This document shows, piece after piece, positions 29,482 to 40,439 of a stretch of DNA of 64,000 nucleotides. The stretch is taken from contig JBHGNT010000018.1 of the NCBI GenBank assembly GCA_043228905.1, positions 11,160,001-11,224,000 of the forward strand, read 5' to 3'. How positions within the stretch are numbered: position 1 is the stretch's first letter; each line of letters starts with the position of its first letter. The DNA is from Azolla caroliniana (taxonomy: Eukaryota; Polypodiophyta). The notes below the pieces were generated by a model. The model was given only the letters and a program-made list of their open reading frames with translations. It searched no databases and was not told the origin of the DNA. The translations under genes were made by a program, and so were the position numbers.

Positions 29482-32400
29482 ATGTCGTATGAAGAGGAGT
29501 CACCGGTCAGTTGTAAGCGCCCTCATACAAGGTCAGTTACGAAGGTAGTGCAGCAAGCGTTCATTGCGCAAGAACAGCCGGAATCAAGCACAAAGTGGTC
29601 GAAACTTCCTGACTTATCCGATCAAGTACCTTCAGACGAAAAACAGATGGAAGAGGTATCATTTTACGACATTTGGGACGATATGCCTTATACTTATTCT
29701 AAGTTCCGGGAAGGAACAGATGCGGAAGCACATGTTAGGGATTTCTTAACGACATGGGAGATTAACCATGGAGCTCAACGATTGTCGGCAGATGCCGAAG
29801 ATAAGTCAAAAATCGCTGAGTTCGTCTTATCATTAGACGGATATTCCGCCAATTGGTTTGCGCAGAACGGTCTTCAAGGATTTCCATCCTTTGAAGTGTT
29901 AACTAGTAAATTTTTACAATTATTTCATCAACAAATTCTGCAGAAGGATTTGATTGCGCAATTTTATGCGTTATATCAAGAAAAAAATGAAACAGTATCT
30001 CAGTTTGTGATACGATTTCAGAACTTACAGCTTCAGATTTCAAGGCCGATTCCGGATAAGGAATTAAAAGAAGTCTTTCTAGAAGCTGTAAAAGAACCAT
30101 TAAGGACGACATTGAAAGTGTTCGATTTTCGAAATCAGACTATCGAACAAGTAATTGATAAAGCAATAGAAATGGGGGGACCACCGGTCAATGTTCAGAG
30201 TATGGACATTTCGGCATTACACCGTACATTACCAACAATAGAGGAGTTACAATTTCGACAAGCAGTTCAATGCACCACTTGTTTAAATACGGGGCATTCG
30301 ACAATTGAATGTACGTTAAGAACACATTGTACAATATGTCATTCAAAATTACATTCAGTAGAACAATGTGAATATAATCTGCTTAATAAGACTACGGCGT
30401 CAGTACGACAAATTTTTACTGACAATGGTTACCAAAATAACACTAATCTGTTCAATGGTTATCTAAATAATAATTTTTCACAAAATCAGCAAAATGTACA
30501 ACAGAATCCGGTTCTACAGCCAAATCAGATCTTTTCACAACAAAATATGCAACCCACTCAAGTGACTCAAGCATTTCAACCAGGTTTTGCTCAATCCAAC
30601 CCACCATTCGTACAGAATCCGAATCAATATTTTCAACAAAATAATCAAAGTTTCCAACAAGGTAACCCACCATTTCAAGGGTTTCAACAGAACTGTCCGA
30701 ATGTGCAACCGAATTCTACATTTCAACCAAATCCGGCATTTCAACCGGGTAATATGACCTTTCAACATAATACTCAAACCGTTCCACAAAATAATCAAAT
30801 GTTTCAACAGAGTAATTTTCCGCCAAATCAGGAGTTCGGGATACCACACAATGTAGCACAACCAAATGATAATACTGAACAATTTAGGCAGAATCGGTAT
30901 AAAAACAAGAGATTTTACAAACCAAAAGCTACACGTCAATACCAACAAAACCCGAGTGGTAATGAAGAGCAGCAATTTAATAACGGCCAATTTGCACATG
31001 GAGAGACCAGTGCAACATTTGTACCCACTTGTTATATTTGTCGACAACTAGGCCATTATGCTAATCAATGTCCGGTTAAAGGAAAGGGTCCAGCAGTTAA
31101 TATGGTAATACCGGAAGTTCAGCAAGTAACGACACGCAGCAAAAGCAAACAATCAGAGTGGGAAATTCAGGAAGAAGTTCGGAAGGCGGCAAAAGAATGG
31201 GTGGACGAAGCAAATCAAAGTAATGTGAATCGAATGTTACAAGACAATAACATTGACCAGGACATCGCTGTACAACAGTCATTGGGGAATAAGGAACAGG
31301 AAGAAACTTGGAAACTGTTGGCTGATTGCCAAGTGTCATTGCCACTTACGGGCTTACTTAAGTTAGTACCAAGGTTTACAGAAAAAGTGGCAGCATTAAT
31401 TGCATATAAAGGTTCCGAACAAATAGCAGTACACTACAATCAGCCAAGTAATAACCCTTCGATCATGGATGAACAGAATCCGTCGATTAAGGTAATACTT
31501 TACGGGCAAGAAATCGGAAATGTGATTATAGATGGAGGCTCGGGTGTTAATGTGATTAACAAAACTACATGTGAAAAACTGGGAATCACGGAATGGGAAG
31601 CATGTCCGTTTTGGTTACGAATGGCAGATACAAGTACGGTACGACCGATTGGTTTGCATCGACAACTGGATGTAATAATCGGGGGACACAATTTTCAGAT
31701 TTCGGCAGTAATTTTGCAGTTAGAAACACATGGAGCATACCCCTTGTTATTGGGGAGACCATGGTTAAAGACAGCTAATATTAAACAAAATTGGAAACAA
31801 AATGTGCTAACATTTAGGAAAGGAAAAACTAAGGTCAGGATTCCGACGCACAACAAAGTGACAACAAGCAAACAGAGTTTACCTGTACATGCAGAAGCAG
31901 TTAATATGATGGAAGGATTGGACGAGGAAGAAGAAAGTCAGTATTTCAATGATAATCAGAAAATCATCCCTCTATTTGAGGTAGATATTTTGCAAGCATT
32001 AACACCATATGTAGACTCACACGAAGAAGTGCCAATAGATGAGCAAACAATGAAAGAAATACGAATGCAACAAGAAGCTACAGATAAGGAAATGAAGGTA
32101 TCTCAGAGAGTGCAAGCCTCAGCATTGGAGGAGATCGATTTGGCAGGAGTACAGGATGCTGAAAGAAAAACAGTCTTGATTGCTAGAGATTTGGCGGAAA
32201 ATGACAAACGGACATTAACAACATTACTATTACAATATAAAGATGTTTTTGCATGGTCGTTTGACGATATGAAAGGTCTGGATCCCGCTTTTTGTCAACA
32301 TCAAATCAATTTGCATAAAGATGCAAAGCCAGTACAACAACGCAGGTACAGGTTGAATCCGAATTATGCTATCAAAGTAAAAGAAGAAATCGATAAACTC

Positions 32401-34974
32401 TTAAAAGTAGGATTTATTCGACCCGTCAAAAAATCAACATGGCTAAGTCCGATAGTAGTAGTCCCGAAAAAGAATGGGAAAATTTGCGTATGTGTGGATT
32501 ACAGAAAATTGAATGCAGCGACAATTACAGATGCGTTTCCGTTGCCATTCACAGATGGGGTATTAGATGCAGTAGCGGGACATGAAATTTATAGTTTCTT
32601 GGATGGGTTAAGTGGGTACAACCAAGTACGGATGAATCCGGAAGATCAGGAAAAAACAGCTTTCGTCACAGAATGGGGTGTCTTTGTGGCAGTAGTAATG
32701 ATGTTCGGTTTAAAAACAGCTCCAGCTACGTTTCAGCGGGTAATACAGGAAATATTCGGGGAATATATTCCAGCTTTCATGCAGGTGTTTTTAGATGACG
32801 TTGCGGTATATAGTCGGAAAGCTGATCATTTTGAGCATTTACGGCTATGTTTAGAAAAATGTCGAAAAGGGCGTCTTAGCTTAAATCTAGCCAAATGCGC
32901 ATTCGGAGTAATGAGTGGTACGTTACTTGGGCATATTGTCAGTCAAGAAGGGATTGCAGTGGACCCAGACAAAGTTAAAGCAATTATTGAGGCAACACCA
33001 CCAACAAATGCTAAAGCTCTAAGTAGATTTTTGGGTCAAATTCGGTGGCACAGTAGAATGATGAGATATCTAGCAGACATTGCTATTCCGTTACACACAG
33101 CAGTACACAAAGTTCCTTTTATATGGACAAGTATAGAACAAGATGCATACGAATGTCTCAAGAAGATGCTGACAAAGGTTCCGGTAGTTCAACCACCGGA
33201 CTGGAACAAACCATTTCATGTTTTCGTCGATGCGTTGGACATTGCCATAGGCAGTGCTTTAATGCAATTATCCGAACCAAACTGGTATAGGCCGGTATAC
33301 TATGCCAGTAGGAAACTTTCGTCGGCCGAAAGAAACTATTCAACAACCGAAAGAGAAGCTTTGGGAATGATATATAGTGTGAACAAATTTCGACATTACC
33401 TTTTGGGTAAGAAATTTACATTTCATGTGGATCATTCGGCTCTACTGTATCTAGTTTCCAAACAAGAATTGACAGGCAAGTTAGCCAGATGGACATTATT
33501 GCTTCAAGAGTTTGAATTCGACATTATACATCGACCAGGAGCACAGCACGCGATTGCTGACTATCTCAGTCGGCTTGAGTCTGGAGAAGAAGCGGTTGGG
33601 GTTAAAGATGATTTTCTAGATACTCAATTATTTCGGGTTCAGGCAGTAAAAGCACAAGAAGTGAATGAGGAAAAAGAGGATGAATGGATTTCCGAAATGA
33701 CGATATTTCTATCAACAAGAATTCCTGCCGAACACATGTCGACAGATGAAAGAAAAAGAATTGCAGTACAAAGTCGAAATTTTTGTTTGTTTAATGACAT
33801 GTTGTATCATAAAGGAGCGGATGGAATATGGCGAAGGGCAGTACGGAAATTTGAAAAATCAGCCATATTAACAGAGTCACATTGTGGAATTGCTGGCGGT
33901 CATTACGCAGGAGAAGCAACAGCCAGAAAAATATGGAATAGCGGGTTATGGTGGCCAACGGTGATGAAAGATGCTAACGAATACTGTAAGAAATGCGATT
34001 TGTGTCAAAGAATGGGGCAACCGACCGAAAAGGATCGAATGCCTTTTCAACCGGTTTTACCTCTTGAGCCATTTCAGAAATGGGGCTTAGATTTTGTTGG
34101 CCCATTCAAACCAACAGCTGCAAGAACCGGTAATCGATATATCATAATTGCGACTGACTATTGCACAAAATGGGTTGAAGCAAAAGCTCTCAGGGACAAT
34201 ACAGCAGCATCCACAGCAAAATTCCTGTATGAAAATATATGGTGTCGATTCGGTTGCCCAATAGAATTGGTAAGCGATCAAGGCACTCATTTTATTAACA
34301 AGTTAATTAACGAATTAACCAATTACTATGCCGTAGTTCATAAGAAAAGTACGCCTTACTATCCCCAAGCTAATGGATTGGCAGAATCGACAAATAAAAC
34401 AATTCAAACAATTTTAAAGAAGATAGTGAATGAAAATCGTACTGATTGGGATCAAAAGTTAAATAGTGCATTATGGGCATATCGTACTTCGTACAAAACA
34501 TCCATTAAATCAACACCTTTCCGAATGGCATTCGGACTTGAAGCCGTTATGCCGATCGAATTTCAAATTCCGACACTTCGTATCCAAGCGACGAATAAGT
34601 TAAATGAAATAGAATCGGAGCAGATACGCAAAGAAGCTTTATTAGTATTAGAAGAAGCACGGATTCAATCAATGTCAGCACTAGAACACAAGCAGAGACA
34701 AATCAAGGCATTCGTAAATCGACATCGAAGGAAATCGGAAGAGCAATTCGGAATTGGGAAACCGGTATTGGTATTCCAGACGAGAATGGGACTTATGCCT
34801 GGGAAACTCCGGTATAGATGGACAGGTCTAGTATGGATAATTAATAGTAAAAATGGTACGTATCAGCTGGGATCATTAACCGGAGAGGTTTTACCGAAAT
34901 GGGTAAATGGATTCCGGCTTAAACCGTATTTGGGAGATATGCCGGTAAATCCGTTTATTCAAACGGAAGAGTAA
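29482..34974 (+). CDS. Intact gag-pol polyprotein of T (1830 residues)
   Basis: Single open frame with all domains of a Ty3 element. Gag capsid region is about residues 50-240; two adjacent CCHC-like knuckles (CTTCLNTGHSTIEC, then CTICHSKLHSVEQC) about 264-296; a Gln/Asn/Phe/Pro-rich stretch about 320-480; a third knuckle CYICRQLGHYANQC about 516-529. Aspartic protease IDGGSGVNVIN is about 683-693. RT has FLDDVAVYS about 1104-1112. RNase H starts near 1246 (FVDALDIAIGSAL). The integrase zinc domain begins at His1467; the catalytic triad is Asp1537, Asp1599 and Glu1635, with the expected 35-residue spacing between the last two. The C-terminal GPY/F-like domain ends near 1815. ATG 29482 is the first in frame after the primer site. 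It looks able to drive transposition; it is the only complete retroelement polyprotein here. Confidence 0.95.
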   Translation: MSYEEESPVSCKRPHTRSVTKVVQQAFIAQEQPESSTKWSKLPDLSDQVPSDEKQMEEVSFYDIWDDMPYTYSKFREGTDAEAHVRDFLTTWEINHGAQRLSADAEDKSKIAEFVLSLDGYSANWFAQNGLQGFPSFEVLTSKFLQLFHQQILQKDLIAQFYALYQEKNETVSQFVIRFQNLQLQISRPIPDKELKEVFLEAVKEPLRTTLKVFDFRNQTIEQVIDKAIEMGGPPVNVQSMDISALHRTLPTIEELQFRQAVQCTTCLNTGHSTIECTLRTHCTICHSKLHSVEQCEYNLLNKTTASVRQIFTDNGYQNNTNLFNGYLNNNFSQNQQNVQQNPVLQPNQIFSQQNMQPTQVTQAFQPGFAQSNPPFVQNPNQYFQQNNQSFQQGNPPFQGFQQNCPNVQPNSTFQPNPAFQPGNMTFQHNTQTVPQNNQMFQQSNFPPNQEFGIPHNVAQPNDNTEQFRQNRYKNKRFYKPKATRQYQQNPSGNEEQQFNNGQFAHGETSATFVPTCYICRQLGHYANQCPVKGKGPAVNMVIPEVQQVTTRSKSKQSEWEIQEEVRKAAKEWVDEANQSNVNRMLQDNNIDQDIAVQQSLGNKEQEETWKLLADCQVSLPLTGLLKLVPRFTEKVAALIAYKGSEQIAVHYNQPSNNPSIMDEQNPSIKVILYGQEIGNVIIDGGSGVNVINKTTCEKLGITEWEACPFWLRMADTSTVRPIGLHRQLDVIIGGHNFQISAVILQLETHGAYPLLLGRPWLKTANIKQNWKQNVLTFRKGKTKVRIPTHNKVTTSKQSLPVHAEAVNMMEGLDEEEESQYFNDNQKIIPLFEVDILQALTPYVDSHEEVPIDEQTMKEIRMQQEATDKEMKVSQRVQASALEEIDLAGVQDAERKTVLIARDLAENDKRTLTTLLLQYKDVFAWSFDDMKGLDPAFCQHQINLHKDAKPVQQRRYRLNPNYAIKVKEEIDKLLKVGFIRPVKKSTWLSPIVVVPKKNGKICVCVDYRKLNAATITDAFPLPFTDGVLDAVAGHEIYSFLDGLSGYNQVRMNPEDQEKTAFVTEWGVFVAVVMMFGLKTAPATFQRVIQEIFGEYIPAFMQVFLDDVAVYSRKADHFEHLRLCLEKCRKGRLSLNLAKCAFGVMSGTLLGHIVSQEGIAVDPDKVKAIIEATPPTNAKALSRFLGQIRWHSRMMRYLADIAIPLHTAVHKVPFIWTSIEQDAYECLKKMLTKVPVVQPPDWNKPFHVFVDALDIAIGSALMQLSEPNWYRPVYYASRKLSSAERNYSTTEREALGMIYSVNKFRHYLLGKKFTFHVDHSALLYLVSKQELTGKLARWTLLLQEFEFDIIHRPGAQHAIADYLSRLESGEEAVGVKDDFLDTQLFRVQAVKAQEVNEEKEDEWISEMTIFLSTRIPAEHMSTDERKRIAVQSRNFCLFNDMLYHKGADGIWRRAVRKFEKSAILTESHCGIAGGHYAGEATARKIWNSGLWWPTVMKDANEYCKKCDLCQRMGQPTEKDRMPFQPVLPLEPFQKWGLDFVGPFKPTAARTGNRYIIIATDYCTKWVEAKALRDNTAASTAKFLYENIWCRFGCPIELVSDQGTHFINKLINELTNYYAVVHKKSTPYYPQANGLAESTNKTIQTILKKIVNENRTDWDQKLNSALWAYRTSYKTSIKSTPFRMAFGLEAVMPIEFQIPTLRIQATNKLNEIESEQIRKEALLVLEEARIQSMSALEHKQRQIKAFVNRHRRKSEEQFGIGKPVLVFQTRMGLMPGKLRYRWTGLVWIINSKNGTYQLGSLTGEVLPKWVNGFRLKPYLGDMPVNPFIQTEE

Positions 34975-35008
34975 AAAAAAGAAAAAAAAAGAAAAAAGAA
35001 AAAAGAAG
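34973..35008 (+). promoter_or_regulatory. 36-nt pure purine tract between pol and the extra ORF of T
   Basis: Unbroken A/G run starting in the pol stop codon, followed by CTAACTAACTAACTCACTC. A purine tract normally sits just before the 3' LTR to prime plus-strand DNA, but the bases before the T 3' LTR (ACGGACGTGCCAAG) are not purine-rich. The CTAAC repeats and a TGCAG near 35043-35048 could be a branch site and 3' splice site for a spliced message for the next ORF. Both roles are inference. Confidence 0.45.
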
Positions 35009-35235
35009 CTAACTAACTAACTCACTCAATAGTTCTTGTCAAATGCAGAAATACAATCTTGCCATAACAGTCTGAATCGACTATAAATAGAAAGAGGAAT
35101 TGCATGATTATTAGTAAAGTAGTACAACCACTACACGTAGAGTTAATACTAATTAATTCCTACATTAATAGCAATTACTATTCTTTAGTCATAATGCATA
35201 AATTAATATCTTTAAAGCATATTTCTGTATCGTCT

Positions 35236-37866
35236 ATGTCGCCAAAACAACAGAAACGAGTGCAGATATCGAAACAGTCTGAGCCTTCGTGCCCTAGTTC
35301 GCCCAAACTCTGTTTTTCTGATTTTCATCGCTACAGAAGCTGTGCAGATCTCCAACCGTCATCGACAAGTGATTCAGAACAAGCAAACACAAAAGTCATG
35401 CCGATCCCTGTGTCTGAAGAACTGCGATTATGGCTTCATGAGAGAAACTTACAAGGTTTCATCAAAATAGCAGAAGCGGAACCTCATCCGCAGGCGGAAG
35501 AATTGGTACAACAGTTAGACATCACCAAGGTCACCACAAAGAAAATACGAAATGCATTACAGATGCCAAGAGGAGGCTTTGAGGCAGTTAAAAAACCTTC
35601 AGCAGAAGCACTCCAATCGTATTTCGGGGAATACTCACCCTCGGCAAAAGCATATCAGACTTATGGAGGTCGAGATGAGTTTTTCCATGAAGTGGCTAGA
35701 TTTTTACTAGAGGTGGGATTTGTCAGTCCCCGTTTTTATTGTATGCCGAAAAAAAGGGCTGGGTTTATCATAGCCGCATACGAAAAAGAGGATTTCAACT
35801 GGCCACTATTGTCGGGGGAAGCTCTGAGAGAGCAGCTACAAGGGGTAAAAACAGGAAAACCAATGAAGCAAATTTTTGGTCGTTGGCTATCGGTATTGTT
35901 TCCGATTCAAGAATCGGAAACTCCTGTTCAGTCAAGAAGACCATCGATAGTACAAGCACCGCGAAGACACCGACAGGTAGTACATGAAGAATGGATAGAG
36001 GAAGAATCGGCACATGCCGATAATATACAAACGAATATGCCTCAGTCGGAACTACCAAGACCAGAGAATTCCGAAAACAGGCAACCAGCAGCCGAACAAG
36101 AAACAGTTGACAATTTGATAAACAAGCAACAGCCGACAGAAAATCGACAACAAGTAGAGAAGATGCGACAGAAGACAAGGATTAAACAAAAGGCTAATCG
36201 GCAATTCCAACCAGAAAACAGTGAGGGGTCAGCACCGAAAAGGCAACACACAAAGGAAAATTCGAATACGACTGTAGTAGCAGAAGTAATAAAACCAGGG
36301 AATGAGAGCGTTTCGACACAACCTCAACAAGGACAATCTTCAAAAGTAGCAATTCGGGAAGCACATGGGTACTTGGATATTCCACCAGTAGCACATGAAT
36401 TAGCTGCCATTTTACAGTTCGGAACTTCATACGAACTGGTTGAATGGTTGGCTAAAAGACTGACAGAAGTATCAGAACGGCTGGCTCAAGAACATAATGA
36501 CCGAATAATGATACAGAAAGCCTTACGAGGAGTGTTGGAACCTCAAGAAAAAGCAGAGATAGAGAAAATTGGCCGGAAAAGAAGTGCACAGAATAGAGGG
36601 GAGGCTATTGAAATGCCACCATTACATGAAGCACTAGTCGAAATTCATAAAGAATATGAAACGACACGCAAAGCAGCCAGTGATATGGCTGAAAGATACA
36701 AAAGTGTATCAGCATCGGCGGAGGTGCTGAAACATCAGTTTTGTAACATACAGGCAGAAAATAAAGAACTAAAAGAAAGTCTAAACAAATGGGAAACACA
36801 GGCACGGCTTATGGTGTCTGAGTCAGAATGGCAGCAGAAATTGGAGGACGCTGAGAAAGCACGTCAAGCAGAAACAACAAGGGCCAACAACGCTGTATTT
36901 CGAACTACAGAATTAGAAAAATAAATAGAAACCATTCAGAATGGTCAATACAAAGTTCTCGAAGAAAAAAATCAATTAATAAACGAATTACAGAAAAATC
37001 TAGAAGAAGCTAAGACGGCCAATCATACATATACCGAACAAATTGAAGAATTCAAAAGGTATATAGTGTCACAGGAAAGTCAATTGACAGAAAAAGAGCG
37101 GAGTCTTGAAGAAGTCAACAGAAGAATTACGGAACAGCAGGAGGAATGGAGCAAAGAGAAATCGGCATTCGAACAACAACTGGACGAAATTCGAAAGATA
37201 TCGGAACAAAGACGGCTGGACATATATGTAGTAGAATCCAAACTAATGCGAGCTGAAAGTGAAAACTGAGCCACTATTACGGATTTACAGAAAGAGTTGC
37301 AAACCGCCCAATACGTCGCAAGCATCACTAGGGACAAAGTGCAGCACATCATAGGGAAACATCGAAACCTAGCAAAGAAAATGATCGATGAATCCCTTGC
37401 GCAAGGATGGAAGTTATGGACGGCACAAGCGGCGGAATTACAGTTATTGCGTGCCGACAAAAATAACCGTCAGGTCCAAGGTGCAGGTTTTTTTAAAATG
37501 GCACAAAAGGATATTGACAATATCCAAGAGGATATCATGAAAGATATGGACGAAATTGCGGCATTTTACAGAGAAGAAATTCAACGTATTATGCAAGAAT
37601 TCGACAAAAATGATATAGGCACTTCCGTCCAGTTGGATAAAATCAAAGCCGAAAGAACCAGCAAGACTCCTGGTCTTCAAGCTCCCGGAAGAAGTGAACC
37701 AGAGCAGCCAACCGAATCACAACATTCAAAACCTGCTCCGAATGACAACTGTGACACAGATGAAGATGAAGAGGAAGAGGAAGATATAGGTGGAATACAT
37801 CCAAGGCCAGAAGAGCCTTCGATTTTTGATATTCTGAACGATTCGGATGAAGAGCTACAGGAATAG
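35236..37866 (+). pseudogene. Extra ORF of T: long coiled-coil protein of unknown function (two nonsense codons)
   Basis: One frame, same phase as pol, runs from at least 35104 to 37866 with only TAA at 36922-36924 and TGA at 37267-37269 inside. ATG 35236 (MSPKQQKRVQ) looks a better start than 35104, whose first 44 codons are low in complexity. About 875 residues. Regions: a globular-looking part of about 200 residues (ELRLWLHERNLQGFIKIAEA; FFHEVARFLLEVGFVSPRFY; KQIFGRWLSVLFPIQ); a polar basic Gln/Asn/Lys-rich middle; then a long heptad-rich coiled coil (ESLNKWETQAR, LEEKNQLINELQKNLEEA, FEQQLDEIRKISEQ); and an acidic tail (DEDEEEEED). No membrane segment or signal peptide is seen, so it does not look like a classical envelope protein. 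Both stops could be C-to-T changes (CAA, CGA). I do not recognise the family. Confidence 0.7.
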
Positions 37867-37910
37867 GCGTGGGTTCGCTGGACAAGGTCCTGGCCCACGG
37901 ACGTGCCAAG

Positions 37911-38367
37911 TGTTACCCGGACCCGGACAGTCAGTTTTACCGAACAAGTGGGAAAGCGTCGAAAACAGAGTCGGTTCGGATCGACTGTTCGGATCAATGA
38001 CTTAGCAGTAAACGAAGAGAACTAAGTTAGTTAGATAATTTTGTAATTCTTGATAGTAAGTAGGAATAGTTCTTGATGAGAAAAGACCTTCGGTATACCT
38101 ATAAAAGGGAACCGAAGGCATTGTAAGAAAGGTCGTTTTATTTAGTAATATAAGTTTAAGTTAGGAATATCCTGTACGAATTCTGTGTTCTTTCTATTGT
38201 CTATGTTCTTAAGTGCAAGTTTCCTAATTTATAACTAAGTAACGATCACGGTAATTACCGATTAATATAGTATAATTCCGTTCGTAAAACACAATTCCTT
38301 GTTAGAACGTTGAGTAGCGACGTTCACTCTTCTGTATCGGTAGTAGTTAGTAATTAGCCGATTAACA
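37911..38367 (+). repeat. 3' LTR of T (457 bp)
   Basis: TGTTACCCGGACCCGG to GCCGATTAACA; TATA box near 38099-38107. Almost identical to 28965-29422. Confidence 0.94.
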
Positions 38368-39779
38368 GTGGACAACCAAAACTCCGCCTGCTTCTTCCCA
38401 TCCGACGTGCTTGGGTTGCCGGCACCGGTCGGTTTCAGTCCGAACCGGGTCTCGTACCTCTGCGGGGGACCGATCCCTCTGGCCTTTCCTGCCCGTTTAT
38501 CTTCCACTAGAACCTCGTAGTTCTGGCAAGCGCTTCTACGAAGCCCGTTTTCTCTTCGACCTAATCGTCCCATCTGGTGACCACCTGGACCCGCTATTCC
38601 GCGCGGTCCGCCTCTTCCTTCTTCAGCCGAACTCTGGAGAGGCCTTCTAGCACCAGCGGCCAGAATCCGGAGTCCTTCGCCTTCCGGGTCTCATCACCCC
38701 TGACCCGAATTCCTCCCGAAACTGAGTAGTTAACGGCTTCTACATGTCGTGCCGCGGCTTCTTCCATCAACTTCTTCATTCCGCCGTGCCTTGTATTCAG
38801 TTCCAGGGCTCTCCAGGTCTCGCTTGCGTGCACCCGCCCGTTCCAGAGGTACACCACGTTGGTGCTGAGTGCGTCGGCGAAATCCGCGCAATCCTTCCGA
38901 ATTTGACCGATCGCGTCACACCACATGCACCGCTGCCCAGTCGGCGGCCTCCGGTCGCGAGGTTGTTCGCCGCTGTCTCTCCGTGCTTGTGCGATCTGCA
39001 GGTCGTGCACCATCTGTGTCGGCTCCTCCAGATGGGCCTTTGACCACATCGTTCAATGCCGACCCCGACTCCAGCCAAATTCGGGTCTCTTCCTTCCTAC
39101 CAGCTGGCACCAATACCGGCTCCTCGAGCCTCCTCGTCGGGACTGGTCCTGATTCCAATGAGCTTTCGTCTCTCCACTCGCGCCATTTGTCGAAACGGCT
39201 ACAGACCCGTTTTACCACGGCCCAGTCTGCTGTGAGCCCTTCGTCCGTCTCCAATAGGGGACCCACCTTTTCCCTGTCGAGCGTGTCCACCGACTTGACA
39301 AACAGTAGTACTCGACTCGTTTCGAGCACGGTCCGGTCCAGCGTCGACAGTCGCGCGAATCATTTTTTGAACTCCTGGAGAAGCGCCGACGTGTTCCTCC
39401 CTTTTCCGGGGCTTTCCACCCACACCATGAAGTCCCGCCTGGACAGCCGAAGTGAGTCATCAAACCCGTACTTCTCGAGGAGCTGCAGCTCAAACTCCTC
39501 CCAAGTCTGGCATCCGGCCAACACCTCGAGCACCTCCGCGTGGATGCTCGGCGTCACCACCCGAGGGAATCTGGACAACCGCTTGTCCACCAGGATATCC
39601 CGCATGATCATTTCGGCCCGGTAAGCCTCCAAATAACTTGTGGGATTCTTCCCACCGAATCGGCCTATGCTGTCGACGATCGATTCAATGGCTCTGTCGA
39701 GGGTACCCGTCCCCTCGCGAGCCCTCACCAGCCGGTCGACGGCTACCGCCATTGCCTCTGCTAGCTTCGATCCCCTCAT
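38368..39779 (-). pseudogene. Element H gag, N-terminal piece
   Basis: Starts at ATG 39779 (MRGSKLAEAM, matching MKGSDLADAM of N3). Gag core: IHAEVLEVLAGCQTWEEFEL, then LDSRRDFMVWVESPGKGRN-like sequence, VLLFVKSVDT. A TGA near 39358 and further frame breaks follow (38916-39329, 38594-39049). The knuckle reads CMWCDAIGQIRKDC, with Gln in place of the zinc-binding His seen in N3 (CMWCDEVGHIRKDC), so it is damaged. It ends at the T insertion (GKKQAEFWLST) and continues at 28964. Confidence 0.85.
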
Positions 39780-39801
39780 CTTCTGACTCCTTTGCCGCCT
39801 G

Positions 39802-39819
39802 TTCACGTCGGGTTCACCA
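39802..39819 (-). promoter_or_regulatory. Primer binding site of H
   Basis: Complement TGGTGAACCCGACGTGAA, identical to N1 and N3, four bases inside the LTR end (spacer TCAT). Confidence 0.85.
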
Positions 39820-39823
39820 ATGA

Positions 39824-40439
39824 TGTCGCGAAGTTTCGCGTTCGTGTGTAGGAAGAGGCGAGACCGGGTCTTGGACCAAGGAGAGAGTTAGAGAGAGAGA
39901 GAGAGAGTTGCAGATACACAGAAGGAAAACAAGAGCAAGAAACAGGAATCCGATTACTATAATCAATAGCTTACAAATCGAACGGTTACAACCGGCAAAC
40001 CGATAATGGACTTGACACAGGGTCCTACTCACGCACACAGACGACAGCCACTCGACTCAAAGAAACAAAGGGGGGGGGGAGAGCCTCTGCTGGAAGCACA
40101 TGGGCTGTCCACGAAGTAGAGGCAGCAAACTCCCAGCACCCACAGAGAATGATGGTCGGAGGAGAGAGAGCTTGACACTCGGTTTTGCAGCAGCACTTCC
40201 TCCTCGCCAATGTGCGATCCCTTTTTCTCCCTTCTCTCCCTCCTTAAATAGTCTATTCCCTGCCCCCTCTCCATAGAGATACGCACAAAATCCCTAATAG
40301 ATGTGTACTACCTAGTATTTACATCAACCGATCTAGTTATGAATCATGTACAAAATATCAATTCTCGCGTCCTCCCATGTAAGAGCCGGTTCATGCGCCT
40401 TTTCTCCGATTCCGCCTATGGCCGGGTTTCTTCACGACA
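39824..40439 (-). repeat. 5' LTR of element H (616 bp)
   Basis: Minus strand TGTCGTGAAGAAACCCGG to CGAAACTTCGCGACA. Clearly the partner of 4111-4728. Contains GA-rich microsatellite (plus 39885-39908), the poly-G patch and the TATTTAAGG box. Confidence 0.9.

Larger units (their letters stand above)
28965..38367 (+). mobile_element. Ty3/gypsy element T, near-complete, with an extra downstream ORF
   Basis: Plus-strand element of 9403 bp with 458- and 457-bp LTRs that differ at about five positions, so it is young. Target duplication: GTGGT (28960-28964) and GTGGA (38368-38372); the H sequence shows GTGGA was original. It encodes one intact 1830-residue gag-pol and a second long frame after pol. 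No chromodomain is seen, and protease (IDGGSGVNVIN) and RT resemble the Tat/Athila-like, non-chromovirus side of plant Ty3 elements; that placement is inference. Base composition is AT-rich compared with the H/N group. Confidence 0.92.
4111..40439 (-). mobile_element. Ty3/gypsy element H (host of C1, N1, N2 and T)
   Basis: Complete but heavily interrupted minus-strand element. LTRs are at 4111-4728 (3') and 39824-40439 (5'). Internal pieces in coding order are 39779-38368, 28964-28544, 26460-26449, 12845-12260 and 7578-4729. The gaps hold T, N2, N1 and C1. Flanks are GCGT (4107-4110) and GCAT (40440-40443), a 4-bp target duplication with one transition, inside the cox1 fragment. About 390 bp of H between the protease and RT regions was lost together with the 5' end of C1. 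Coding order gag, protease, RT, RNase H, integrase makes it Ty3-type. Confidence 0.85.

Noticed and set aside
35104-37866. Envelope protein in element T
   Set aside because: Position fits an env-like ORF, but no signal peptide, membrane segment or Cys pattern is seen. Described as an unknown coiled-coil ORF instead.
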